A stretch of DNA of 64,000 nucleotides, taken from NCBI GenBank assembly GCA_965279295.1, contig CBDIHQ010000012.1; one strand, written 5' to 3'. The notes beneath the pieces are model-generated. The model was not told where the DNA came from, ran no database searches, and worked only from the letters and a program-made list of their open reading frames with translations. Of this stretch, positions 15,998 to 24,380 are shown piece by piece. Origin of the DNA: Aquabacter sp965279295 (lineage in GTDB: Bacteria; Pseudomonadota; Alphaproteobacteria; Rhizobiales; Xanthobacteraceae). Every line of letters begins with the position of its first letter. The stretch's first letter is position 1. Position numbers and translations under genes: made by a program.

Positions 15998-16738
15998 TCA
16001 GGCAATGCGTCGCAGATACCCTTGCGGCGCGACGCTGATGAGCAGCTTGTTGTCCATCTGCGCGTCGATCTCGAATTCGGGGTGCGACGCGAGATAGGCG
16101 TGGACCGCCGTTTTCGGATTGTTGCCGGGTGCCCAAGGGCGATCCGGGAATTTTTCGGGGGCGAGATCCTCAACGATCGTGTCGAACACGACGCAATAGC
16201 TGCCCACGCTGGTGAGCGGCGCGTAGGCCTCAAGTTCGGCGAGGACATGATCGTGGGTGTGGTTGCTGTCGAGGCACACCAGGATGCGGGATTTTCCCGC
16301 AGCGATGGCACGGACCTTTGCGACGACCTCTGGGTCGGTGCTCGACCCCTCGATCATGCTGATCCGCTTCATCATGGGATGAGCTTCGATCGCGGCGCGA
16401 TTGTGCGCGCGAATGTCGATATCGATGCCGACCACCAATCCAGCCGGGTTGCCGCCGCAGGCTGCGTTCAGTTCAAGCATGGAGGCGGAGAAAATCAGCG
16501 AACCACCGTGCGCGATGCCGGTCTCGATGATGAGATCCGGCTGGATGGACCAGATCAGTTCCTGCATCGCCAGCATGTCTTGCGGGTACTGGATAATGGG
16601 CCGGCCGAGCCATGAGAAATTATAGGAGTATTGTGCGTCGATCGATTCCGCGTTGAACGCCTTCGTGGCGTTCAGCAGGGGCTGATTGGTCCCGTTCGCC
16701 TGAACGCGCTGTTTCACTTCATCGTTGAAATTTGTCAT
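15998..16738 (-). CDS. Cephalosporin hydroxylase/CmcI-like SAM-dependent methyltransferase
   Basis: The 246-residue protein carries IIETGIAHGGSLIFSASMLE (SAM-binding motif I of the CmcI group), VVGIDIDIRAHNRAAIE, and ILVCLDSNHTHDHVLAELEAYAPL with the metal-binding Asp/His pattern of this fold. Relatives include CmcI and sugar or rhamnosyl O-methyltransferases; despite the family name they are methyltransferase-fold proteins. In this operon it probably O-methylates a sugar of the repeat unit. Its ATG overlaps the stop of the preceding methyltransferase gene (ATGA at 16735-16738), so the two are likely co-translated. Confidence 0.82.
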   Translation of the reverse strand: MTNFNDEVKQRVQANGTNQPLLNATKAFNAESIDAQYSYNFSWLGRPIIQYPQDMLAMQELIWSIQPDLIIETGIAHGGSLIFSASMLELNAACGGNPAGLVVGIDIDIRAHNRAAIEAHPMMKRISMIEGSSTDPEVVAKVRAIAAGKSRILVCLDSNHTHDHVLAELEAYAPLTSVGSYCVVFDTIVEDLAPEKFPDRPWAPGNNPKTAVHAYLASHPEFEIDAQMDNKLLISVAPQGYLRRIA

Positions 16739-17805
16739 GGCGTCGTGGACACATAGTTAAAGCGGTTGTCGGTCATCGCCTTTACCTCTGATAGGTAGTT
16801 ATCGTTCATTACGAATACAGTTGTCCCGTCAGGAAGCTGCGGAACCACATCGTCGGGCACCGCGACCTTCAGCCCGCTGGCGGCAAGGTATTTTCCCTGT
16901 TTGGCGGGATTTATATCCACCACATAGGAGGGCGCCACATTCTGCCTCTGCATGAGCAGGCTGAAGATGACCCCCTTGGATGCGCCACCCCAGACCACGC
17001 TCACGCCATTCGGGCGACCCTGAATGTCTCGCAGCGTTGCGGAAAAGCGGTCGATTGACGCCGAAAATCCTTCCGGGAGCGACACGACATCGTCGACGGG
17101 CCGCGCCGGTCGCCGAAGCGTCGCGAGATCGGCGATGACGTAGAGATATTGCCCGCCGAAGGTATGCCCCGCCTCGCGCACGTCCCCAAACATCCGGTGG
17201 AAGTCGGGCAGGCGAAAATAGTTTACGTGTTCATAGAAGATATCGAACCAACAGCGGTTTGCCATGATCCAATCGAAGCAGGGCACTTCAATGTAGATCA
17301 GCCCGCCGCCATTGGCCTCGCGAATGTTGTCGAGAAAACTGACCGGGTCGCGAATATGCTCCAGAACGTGCCGAAGCACGATGGCTTCGCCCTTGAGGTT
17401 CAGCTCGGCGCTGAAATACTCTTTGATAACCAGAGGGCTGGTCCCCTCGTAGGTCGGATCGACGCCGACGACATCGAAGCCTTCTTCCAGCAGCATGTCC
17501 ATGAAGAGGGCTTTGCCGCAGCCGACCTCGACGATCTTGCGGCCCGAAAAATGCTGGCCGATCTTGCCGCGAACATCATGCAGATGCCGAATGAATGACC
17601 CGCTGACACCCTGTTCGTTCTGGTAGTTGGAATCATAAACCATCAGGTCGGGATCGAAGGCGGCATTGTAGATCAGGCCGGTGTCCGCATCCTGGACCAG
17701 AAAGATATCGCCTTTCGGGCAGTCCACCGCCGATTGATACGTGTCGTACATCCGGTTCTGGAAAACCGGATAGCCGTCCGCTCGATAAATCGCATTCTTC
17801 ATCAT
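16735..17805 (-). CDS. Class I SAM-dependent methyltransferase with C-terminal Rossmann-like domain
   Basis: This 356-residue protein has a central methyltransferase domain (IVEVGCGKALFMDMLLEEGFDVVGVDP for motif I, AIVLRHVLEHIRDP for post-I) and a C-terminal section with VVWGGASKGVIFSLL and YVVDINPAKQGKYLAASG. That section matches the second domain of the sugar C-methyltransferase encoded at 18700-19935 (DRNPAKQGRYLPGS). The shared tail suggests the two are related, although this protein lacks the N-terminal Cys cluster. It is probably a sugar methyltransferase. It abuts the upstream reductase gene and overlaps the downstream methyltransferase gene by four bases. Confidence 0.8.
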   Translation of the reverse strand: MMKNAIYRADGYPVFQNRMYDTYQSAVDCPKGDIFLVQDADTGLIYNAAFDPDLMVYDSNYQNEQGVSGSFIRHLHDVRGKIGQHFSGRKIVEVGCGKALFMDMLLEEGFDVVGVDPTYEGTSPLVIKEYFSAELNLKGEAIVLRHVLEHIRDPVSFLDNIREANGGGLIYIEVPCFDWIMANRCWFDIFYEHVNYFRLPDFHRMFGDVREAGHTFGGQYLYVIADLATLRRPARPVDDVVSLPEGFSASIDRFSATLRDIQGRPNGVSVVWGGASKGVIFSLLMQRQNVAPSYVVDINPAKQGKYLAASGLKVAVPDDVVPQLPDGTTVFVMNDNYLSEVKAMTDNRFNYVSTTP

Positions 17806-18633
17806 TCAAACGGCCTGCAAGATGGAATCGAGCTTCTTCCGGTCGCCCCAGAACGCCATCGGTTCATAATCTGGATAAGGGTAATATCCCAGTTCGAGGT
17901 CGATGTTCCATTGATTATCGACCAGCCATTTCTCAACCAAAGCGCGCACGGATGTTGGTTTGCCCGAGCAGATATTGACGATGCCGTCGTTCGCCCCGCG
18001 AAGGGCAAGCGCGACAAGGAGCCGGACAGCCTCTTCGACGGGGAGAAAATCGCGCAACTGATCGCCGCGGGACATCTTGAAGGTCTTCTCCCCGGCCCGC
18101 ACCGCCGCCCTGAGCTGCGGGAAGAGGGACGTCGCGGCCTGCGCCTCTCCATAGAGGTAGAAAAGACGTCCCCATGTCAGCGAGAAGGGCGTGGCCTTCT
18201 GAAGAAACGCGAGCTGGGTGCGCAGCGTGTCCTTCGCGAAGCCGTAGGGATTGGTCGGATGGGCCGGCATGTCCTCTGAGAGAGGGCCGGACGCCATGCC
18301 GTATTCAAAGCAGGTGCCGGCGACCACGAGATGCTTGAGGCCGCTTCGCACCAGTCCGCTGAGAAAGCGATATTGCGCGGGAAGCTCGCTCTCCATGTGA
18401 TGCAGCGAGCGGTAGTTTGGCAGGCCGGACCAAGCGAGGTGGATCACCAGATCGGGCGATCCCATTTTGGCGAATGCGTCTTCGTCGGCAATCGCGAGGT
18501 CGAGGGCGACCGAGGCGCCAGCCTCGCTAGCGGGTGTCCGCGAGACAAGCACCGGGTGCAGGCCACGGCGTTCCAGCTCCGCAACGACATGCCTGCCGAT
18601 GAAACCGCTCGCACCTGTCACAGCGATATTCAC
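17806..18633 (-). CDS. NAD(P)-dependent sugar epimerase/reductase (extended SDR)
   Basis: The 275-residue SDR protein opens with the Rossmann motif TGASGFIGRH and has the YxxxK catalytic pair in NPYGFAKDTLR, preceded by VAGTCFEYG. Its size and place behind a CDP-4-keto-6-deoxyglucose pathway and a C-methyltransferase suggest it is the final 4-ketoreductase that releases the finished CDP-deoxysugar. An epimerase role cannot be excluded. It is immediately followed by the methyltransferase at 16735-17805 with no gap. Confidence 0.83.
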   Translation of the reverse strand: MNIAVTGASGFIGRHVVAELERRGLHPVLVSRTPASEAGASVALDLAIADEDAFAKMGSPDLVIHLAWSGLPNYRSLHHMESELPAQYRFLSGLVRSGLKHLVVAGTCFEYGMASGPLSEDMPAHPTNPYGFAKDTLRTQLAFLQKATPFSLTWGRLFYLYGEAQAATSLFPQLRAAVRAGEKTFKMSRGDQLRDFLPVEEAVRLLVALALRGANDGIVNICSGKPTSVRALVEKWLVDNQWNIDLELGYYPYPDYEPMAFWGDRKKLDSILQAV

Positions 18634-18699
18634 GGCTTGGTTCTCCGTTCGCGACCTCGGCGTGGACTTAGAAATTCAACGTAGGGTTGCAGGTGGGGC

Positions 18700-19935
18700 T
18701 CATGGCGCACGCAATTCCTCGACAGCGGGGATGAAGCGGACGCAGACACCGCCCCAGGATTCCACATAAGAGAGCTGGGCGCGCACCTCGGCCGCAAGAT
18801 TCCAGGGCAGGATGACCACATAATCCGGCCGCGCGGCCTTCAGGTGGTCCTCATCCACCACGGGAATACGGCTTCCCGGCAAATAGCGTCCCTGCTTGGC
18901 GGGGTTGCGGTCCACCACGAAGCCGATCAGGTCGGGCCGCACGCCCGCGTAATTGATCAGCGTGTTCCCCTTGGCGGCGGCGCCATAGGCGGCGACGGAC
19001 TTTCCGCGCCGCTTGGCATCGAGCAGGAAGGCCACGAAGGCGTCCTTTATCCCGTCGGCCTTGGCCTGGAAGCCGCTGTAATAATCGGCGCGGGTCATGC
19101 CCGCTGCGCCCTCGCGCGCCAGAAGCTCGGCCACGCGCGGCGTTTCCGGCTGACGCCCCGCATCGCTGCGCTGGGCATAGACCCGCAGGCTCCCGCCGTG
19201 GGTCGGCAGTTCTTCCACGTCGAACACCTGAAGCCCGTTGGCAGCGAAGATCCGGGCCACGGCGGTGAGCGAGAGATAGGAGAAATGCTCGTGGTAGATG
19301 GTGTCGAACTGGGTCTCGTCCATGAGGCGCAGCAGGTGCGGAAACTCGAAGGTGGCGACACCCTGCGGCTTCAGCAGATGGGCGAAGCCGGCGACGAAGT
19401 CGTTGATGTCGGGCACATGGGCCAGCACATTGTTGGCGGCGGTGAGGTCCGCCTGAAGGCCCTTGTCGGCGAGTTGCCGGGCGAGGCCGACGCCGAAAAA
19501 GTCCTCGACGATCGAGATGCCCTTCGCGCGCGCCGCATCGGCGGTGCTGGTGGTCGGCTCGATGCCGGTACAGGGAATGCCGCGCGCCTTCACATATTGC
19601 AGGAGATAGCCGTCATTGGCGGCGACCTCGACCACATGGCTGTCGCTGGTCAAGCTGAAGCGCGCCACCATATCGGCCACATACTGCTCGCTATGGGCGA
19701 GCCAGCTTGATGAAAAGCCGCTGAAATAGGCGTAATCGGCGCTGAAGAGTTCGTCGGCGCGCGCGAAATCCTCGGTCTGCACCAGCCAGCAGGACTCGCA
19801 GACCAGAACACGCAGCGGAAACCACAATTCCGGCGCGCGCAGCGCGGTTTCGGTGAGGAAGGCGTTCGATGGCGGGGCGCTGCCGAGGTCGATGAGCGGC
19901 AATTTCAGGCCCGCTCCACAATGGCGACATTTCAT
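18700..19935 (-). CDS. Sugar C-methyltransferase with N-terminal zinc-binding Cys cluster
   Basis: The 411-residue product has the three-part layout of NDP-hexose C-methyltransferases (TylC3 type). There is a Cys motif (MKCRHCGAGL ... VCESCWLVQTED) for zinc at about residues 3-55, a SAM-binding domain (HVVEVAANDGYLLQYVKARG; FDTIYHEHFSYLSL with the likely catalytic Tyr/His region), and a C-terminal Rossmann-like domain (VAAYGAAAKGNTLINY ... VVDRNPAKQGRYLPGS). These enzymes add a methyl group to C-3 of a 4-keto-6-deoxyhexose nucleotide after the ketone has been enolised. Neighbouring genes supply CDP-4-keto-6-deoxyglucose and an epimerase. It overlaps the epimerase gene by four bases (ATGA). 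Confidence 0.88.
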   Translation of the reverse strand: MKCRHCGAGLKLPLIDLGSAPPSNAFLTETALRAPELWFPLRVLVCESCWLVQTEDFARADELFSADYAYFSGFSSSWLAHSEQYVADMVARFSLTSDSHVVEVAANDGYLLQYVKARGIPCTGIEPTTSTADAARAKGISIVEDFFGVGLARQLADKGLQADLTAANNVLAHVPDINDFVAGFAHLLKPQGVATFEFPHLLRLMDETQFDTIYHEHFSYLSLTAVARIFAANGLQVFDVEELPTHGGSLRVYAQRSDAGRQPETPRVAELLAREGAAGMTRADYYSGFQAKADGIKDAFVAFLLDAKRRGKSVAAYGAAAKGNTLINYAGVRPDLIGFVVDRNPAKQGRYLPGSRIPVVDEDHLKAARPDYVVILPWNLAAEVRAQLSYVESWGGVCVRFIPAVEELRAP

Positions 19936-20495
19936 GTGTCGAGACCCGTGAAGTCTTCACTCAGAAAGGGATGCGCGGCGTCTCGATCGGAAAGCTCGGT
20001 GATGTCGCCAGGCCACGCCACCGACAGGCGCGGATCGCGTGCATTCACGGCCCCCTCGGCGCCGGCATTGTAAGGCGCAGAGTGGAGATACAGCATCTCC
20101 ACATCGTCCGCCAGAGTCTGGAAACCGTGCGCGAAACCCTCGGGAATAAAGAGACTGCGGTGGTTCTCCGCGCTTAGAAACTCCCCGTGCCAGGCAAGGA
20201 ATGAGGGCGACCCGCGCCGCAGATCCACCGCGACATCGAACACCGCGCCCTTGATGCACGAGACGAATTTGCACTCGGCGTGGGGCGGGTGCTGGAAATG
20301 CAAGCCCCGCACCGTGCCTTGCCGCGCCGTGAGGGTGTGGTTGATCTGCGCCACCGGCCGCTGAGCGAACAATGCCTCCAGTTCGCCGGCACAGAACACG
20401 CGCTCAAGATACCCCCTGCTGTCACCGAGCGGCTTGCGCTGAACCAGCGTGACGCCGCGCAGGGGCGTGTCGATGAGATCGAACCGGGCGGCCAT
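19932..20495 (-). CDS. dTDP/CDP-4-keto-6-deoxyhexose 3,5-epimerase (RfbC family)
   Basis: This 187-residue cupin-fold enzyme has the RmlC/RfbC signatures: DSRGYLERVF, the catalytic His in TVRGLHFQHPP, CIKGAVFDVAVDLRRGSPSF, IPEGFAHGFQTL and the Tyr in MLYLHSAPYN. In most loci this enzyme serves dTDP-rhamnose synthesis, but no rmlA, rmlB or rmlD is here. Next to CDP-glucose 4,6-dehydratase and a C-methyltransferase it more likely epimerises CDP-4-keto-6-deoxyglucose, either before or after C-methylation. Confidence 0.9.
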   Translation of the reverse strand: MAARFDLIDTPLRGVTLVQRKPLGDSRGYLERVFCAGELEALFAQRPVAQINHTLTARQGTVRGLHFQHPPHAECKFVSCIKGAVFDVAVDLRRGSPSFLAWHGEFLSAENHRSLFIPEGFAHGFQTLADDVEMLYLHSAPYNAGAEGAVNARDPRLSVAWPGDITELSDRDAAHPFLSEDFTGLDT

Positions 20496-20498
20496 GAC

Positions 20499-21584
20499 CT
20501 AAGCGCCAGCCTCGTACTGCCGAAGCTGTCGCAGCGTGGCTTCGCCCATGTCCTGCCCGGCCTGCCACGCCTTGTACCAGGACACGGTGTGGCCGATGCC
20601 GGCCTCAAGGGACCATCGCGGCCGCCATCCCAGATCCAGCCGTGCGCGCGTGCTGTCGAGGCGGAGCGCACCGGCCTCGTGCGGGTTGGCACCCGAGGGC
20701 GCAAGCTCGACCTGCGCGCCCTCGCCCCAGAGGGCGGCTGCGGTTTGCGCGACACGGCCCACGGGGGCGTCGCCGCCGGCGTCGGGGCCGAAGTTCCAGG
20801 CGCCAGCGAAGCGGTTGCCGTCAGCCGAGAGCAGGCGCTCCGCCAGGATCAGATATCCCGCGAGAGGTTCGAGGACGTGCTGCCAAGGGCGCACCGCCCC
20901 AGGATAGCGCAGCTGGACGGGTTCGTTGCGGGCAAAGGCGTTGAGACAATCCGGGAGCAGGCGATCCGCCGACCAGTCGCCGCCGCCGATGACGTTTCCC
21001 GCGCGGGCCGTCGCAATCCGTGCCTTGTCCTGCGCGGTAAAGAAGCTTGCCCGATAGCTTGCGGCCACGATTTCCGCCGCCGCCTTGCTGGCGCTGTAGG
21101 GATCATGCCCGCCGAGGGGGTCCACCTCGCGATAGGGGTAGGGCCACTCGCGATTTTCATAGACCTTGTCGGTGGTGATGAGCACCGCCGCCCGCACCGA
21201 GGGCACGGAGCGCATCGCCTCCAGCACATGAGCCGTGCCCATCACATTGCTGGCGAACGTGAGAATGGGCTCGGCGTAGCTGCGCCGCACCAGGGGCTGC
21301 GCCGCCAGATGGAGAACCACGTCCGGCTTCGCCTCAGCCAGCGCCCGCTGCAATGCCTCAAGGTCCATGAGATCGGCGCGGGTGTCGGAGGCCAGGGCCG
21401 TGCCTACGCCGGCTGCGCCGAACAGGTGCGGATCGGTGTCAGGATCAAAAGCGTAGCCGTGAACCTGAGCCCCGAGCTGCTTCAGCCATAGGGCGAGCCA
21501 GCCGCCCTTGAAGCCGGTGTGGCCGGTGAGAAAGACGGAGCGCCCGGCCCAGGTGGCGGGGCTGGGGTTCACCAGACCTTCCAC
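20499..21584 (-). CDS. rfbG: CDP-glucose 4,6-dehydratase
   Basis: The 361-residue extended SDR has the diagnostic N-terminus SVFLTGHTGFKGGWLALWL, the ITTDKVYEN catalytic segment, the YSASKAAAE catalytic Tyr/Lys pair, and the RAGNVIGGGDW motif that separates CDP-glucose dehydratases from dTDP-glucose ones. It converts CDP-glucose to CDP-4-keto-6-deoxyglucose using tightly bound NAD. It overlaps the upstream cytidylyltransferase gene by 16 bases, consistent with coupled synthesis of two consecutive enzymes. No rfbH-type 3-dehydrase follows, so a classic 3,6-dideoxyhexose is not expected. Confidence 0.95.
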   Translation of the reverse strand: MEGLVNPSPATWAGRSVFLTGHTGFKGGWLALWLKQLGAQVHGYAFDPDTDPHLFGAAGVGTALASDTRADLMDLEALQRALAEAKPDVVLHLAAQPLVRRSYAEPILTFASNVMGTAHVLEAMRSVPSVRAAVLITTDKVYENREWPYPYREVDPLGGHDPYSASKAAAEIVAASYRASFFTAQDKARIATARAGNVIGGGDWSADRLLPDCLNAFARNEPVQLRYPGAVRPWQHVLEPLAGYLILAERLLSADGNRFAGAWNFGPDAGGDAPVGRVAQTAAALWGEGAQVELAPSGANPHEAGALRLDSTRARLDLGWRPRWSLEAGIGHTVSWYKAWQAGQDMGEATLRQLRQYEAGA

Positions 21585-22339
21585 GGCGCGTTTCCCTGCT
21601 CCCAGAGCTGTTCCAGCAGATTCTTTTCCCGCAGCGTGTCCATCGGCTGCCAGAAACCGTGGTGTTCGAAGGCCATCAGTTCGCCCTGCTCGGCCAGCGT
21701 GGCGAGGGGGCTAAGCTCCCAACTGGTGTTGTCCCCCTCGATGAGGTCCAGGCACGCGGGTGAGAGAACGAAGAAGCCGCCGTTGATCAGCCCGCCGTCG
21801 CCACGCGGCTTCTCCATGAAGCCTTCAATCTTGGCGCCGTTCATGTTCAACGCGCCGTAGCGCCCCGGAGGCTGCACCGCCGTCACGGTGGCGCGCTTGC
21901 CGTGCTCCCTATGGAACGCGATCTCGCGTGAGATATCCACGTCCGCCACGCCGTCGCCATAGGTGAAGCAGAAGCACTCTTCATCGCGCACATAGTCGGC
22001 CACGCGCTTCAAGCGGCCGCCGGTCAAGGTGCCCTCGCCGGTATCGACCAGCGTGACCCGCCAGGGCTCCGCCTTGCGGTGGTGCACCTCCATGGAATTG
22101 TGCGTCATGTCGAAGGTGACGTCCGACATGTGGAGGAAGTAGTTGGCGAAATACTCTTTGATGACATAGCCCTTATATCCGCAGCAGATGATGAAGTCGT
22201 TCACGCCATGGGCGGAGTAGATCTTCATGATATGCCAAAGAATAGGACGCCCGCCGATCTCGATCATCGGCTTGGGCCGGAGGTTTGATTCCTCCGAAAT
22301 CCGCGTGCCGTAGCCGCCCGCCAGGATGATCGCTTTCAC
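21569..22339 (-). CDS. rfbF: Glucose-1-phosphate cytidylyltransferase
   Basis: The 256-residue nucleotidyltransferase begins MKAIILAGGYGTRISEESNLRPKPMIEIGG, the signature of RfbF, and keeps the FTYGDGVADVDI metal site and the conserved HGFWQPMDTLRE. It makes CDP-glucose from CTP and glucose-1-phosphate, the entry to the CDP-deoxysugar branch. The 135 bp upstream of it (22340-22474) hold no gene and could carry an internal promoter, since the glycosyltransferase genes before it are otherwise tightly packed. Confidence 0.96.
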   Translation of the reverse strand: MKAIILAGGYGTRISEESNLRPKPMIEIGGRPILWHIMKIYSAHGVNDFIICCGYKGYVIKEYFANYFLHMSDVTFDMTHNSMEVHHRKAEPWRVTLVDTGEGTLTGGRLKRVADYVRDEECFCFTYGDGVADVDISREIAFHREHGKRATVTAVQPPGRYGALNMNGAKIEGFMEKPRGDGGLINGGFFVLSPACLDLIEGDNTSWELSPLATLAEQGELMAFEHHGFWQPMDTLREKNLLEQLWEQGNAPWKVW

Positions 22340-22474
22340 TTGAAATACGTCCTTTAAGGCTTCGAGCGTAGTTTGAGGGCACTACGGAACAATTGGCGGG
22401 ACTAACCGGGCCGGGCTGGGTTGTCAATTAAACGCGCGAGCGCCGGGTACACAGCGAAAGAGGTCATCCGGCAG

Positions 22475-23452
22475 TCATTTCAGCGTGTCCGCGACAGTAC
22501 GCGCAACGCCGGTCTTCAAAGCGTTCAGCTTCGGCAGTTGGAAAAGCAGCAACGGCCGATTTGCCAATTCACCGCCCGCCCGGACGATGGACCGCAGCGG
22601 GGCGTGCGGCATCGACATCCGCGCCACGATCAGGCGCCTGCGCGCCTCCGCAGCGGCGAGTATGCCTTTTTCGGAGAGCACGCGCTCCACTTCGGCGTGT
22701 GTCACGCTTGACGCGGGGGGCTTGCTGCCGTTCAGGCGCATGAAATGTTCGGCGAGGGCAGAAACCGCCTGAATCAGTTGATCCCTCCCACTGCTCTTTT
22801 CGTAGCTGATGCTGGAGGCGTGCATGCGCAGCGCGATCAGGGGGTCGGGAATAAACGCGAACCGCAGGTCGGGACATTCGGACAGGCGAAGCATGAAATC
22901 ATAGTCGAGAGAGCGGCTTCGATGCGCACTGTATCCCTTCAACCGCTCGAACACGGTGCGGGGCGCAAAGAAGGATGAGTGGGGGCAGAACGGCTCCATG
23001 GATCGCAGGCGCTGGACAATGGCGTCATGTTCGAGCGGCGCGGCGTGGTATTTTCCGAGAGCCACGCCTTCGGCGTTGATCCGCCGGGCGCTCGATCCGA
23101 CAAATCCGATGCGATGGCCGTTTTCCAATGCGTCGCGCTGAATTTGGAAGCGTCCCGGCAAGGACAGATCGTCCGCATCCAGCCGTGCGATATATTTTCC
23201 CGTGCACAGCGGCAGCCCGAGGTTGGGCGCGGCGGGCAGGCCGAGATTCCGCTCCAGCCGAAGCATCTGGACACGGGGGTCTTTTTGAGCCGCTGCCTGA
23301 AGAATTCCGGGCGTCGCATCCGTCGAGCCGTCATCGACAATGACGAGTTGCAGGGAAAGGCTGGTCTCCGCGAGAACACTGTTCACCGCGTCCTGAACAA
23401 ATCGCGCACCATTATAAACCGTCATCAAAACTGAAACGTCTGTACCCATCAC
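22475..23452 (-). CDS. Family 2 glycosyltransferase
   Basis: The 325-residue GT-A enzyme has VSVLMTVYNGARFVQDAVNSVL, VIVDDGSTDATPGIL and the metal-binding RLDADDLSLPGRF (DxD-like DAD), followed by a variable C-terminal acceptor region ending in short basic helices. It should act on the cytoplasmic face, extending the lipid-linked repeat unit. Its ATG overlaps the stop of the preceding glycosyltransferase gene (23449-23452), so the two are probably co-translated and may add consecutive sugars. The donor sugar cannot be predicted. Confidence 0.88.
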   Translation of the reverse strand: MMGTDVSVLMTVYNGARFVQDAVNSVLAETSLSLQLVIVDDGSTDATPGILQAAAQKDPRVQMLRLERNLGLPAAPNLGLPLCTGKYIARLDADDLSLPGRFQIQRDALENGHRIGFVGSSARRINAEGVALGKYHAAPLEHDAIVQRLRSMEPFCPHSSFFAPRTVFERLKGYSAHRSRSLDYDFMLRLSECPDLRFAFIPDPLIALRMHASSISYEKSSGRDQLIQAVSALAEHFMRLNGSKPPASSVTHAEVERVLSEKGILAAAEARRRLIVARMSMPHAPLRSIVRAGGELANRPLLLFQLPKLNALKTGVARTVADTLK

Positions 23453-24348
23453 CGTGCCCCCGCGCCTTTGCGTGCGCTCGACATCCGGTAGTTCAGTGCT
23501 TTGAGTGCCGTGACATACCGTTTGGGAAGCAGCGTCAAAATGCTGGAAATTACAATCCCGAAATACGCATGGGGATTAAGTGCATCAAAATAATGCAGTT
23601 GAATTTGAATGCGGCTGATCTGCTGCCGGGCCCGCCAACGCTGGGAAAGCTGACCGGGCGAGACTTCATATTTAAGGAAGGCCTGAGGCAGATTTGCTAA
23701 TTTTCCAACCTGAGATAGGCGGAAGAACAGATCATAATCTTCCGCGTGCATGAACTTGTCGCGATAGCCGCCCACTTGGCTCAGGGCCTCGACACGCAGC
23801 ATCACGGAAGGATGAATATGGGGAGAATTGTACCGGATCTGACGTGAGATTTTGGCGTGATCTTCGGGTGGGTGGTGATTGAAGATCAGCTTGCCCGCCG
23901 GGTCGATATAATCTGCCGCTGTGCCCACGACGACGTGGTCCGGATTGGCTTCCAGAAAATGCACCTGCGCCGCAAAGCGGCCCGGGACATAGAGATCGCC
24001 GCAATCCAGCCTGGCGATATAGGAGACGCCGGTGGGCGTAATGGCCGCGATACCGGTGTTCAGGGCGCCGACGATCCCCTGGTTCTTCTCCAGACGAACG
24101 AGCTTTACCGACGCGGTATCGATATCCGGCAGAACCAGCGGCGGATGGGACCCGTCGTCCACCACATAGATCGTCGCATCCAGTTCTTGGCTTTGCAGGC
24201 TGCGGAGCGTGGCCTCGAGCTTTTCCTGGCAGTTATAAGCGGGAATGAGAACGGCAAAGCGCGGCTCATGTGCTGGCCGTGCGGAAGCATGGGGCTCAGC
24301 CATCGATCCGTATCCGTCCATCGCGCCGGCGGTCCATGCCAGCTTCAC
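23449..24348 (-). CDS. Family 2 glycosyltransferase
   Basis: The product (299 residues from the upstream ATG; Met16 is an alternative start) has a GT2 catalytic domain: FAVLIPAYNCQEKLEATLRSLQSQ, YVVDDGSHPPL, and SYIARLDCGDLYVPGRF, where the acidic motif reads DCGD rather than DADD. The motif HAEDYDLFFRLS further on is typical of bacterial capsule glycosyltransferases. It belongs to the polysaccharide operon between a sugar epimerase and a second GT2. The C-terminus is hydrophobic then basic, suggesting peripheral membrane association. Confidence 0.86.
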   Translation of the reverse strand: MKLAWTAGAMDGYGSMAEPHASARPAHEPRFAVLIPAYNCQEKLEATLRSLQSQELDATIYVVDDGSHPPLVLPDIDTASVKLVRLEKNQGIVGALNTGIAAITPTGVSYIARLDCGDLYVPGRFAAQVHFLEANPDHVVVGTAADYIDPAGKLIFNHHPPEDHAKISRQIRYNSPHIHPSVMLRVEALSQVGGYRDKFMHAEDYDLFFRLSQVGKLANLPQAFLKYEVSPGQLSQRWRARQQISRIQIQLHYFDALNPHAYFGIVISSILTLLPKRYVTALKALNYRMSSARKGAGAR

Positions 24349-24380
24349 TCGCGCCGCTCATCCGATCTCCCGGCATGGTT

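Noticed and set aside
19932..22339. dTDP-rhamnose pathway
   Set aside because: Only an RfbC-type epimerase is present; rmlA, rmlB and rmlD are missing and the neighbouring enzymes are CDP-specific.
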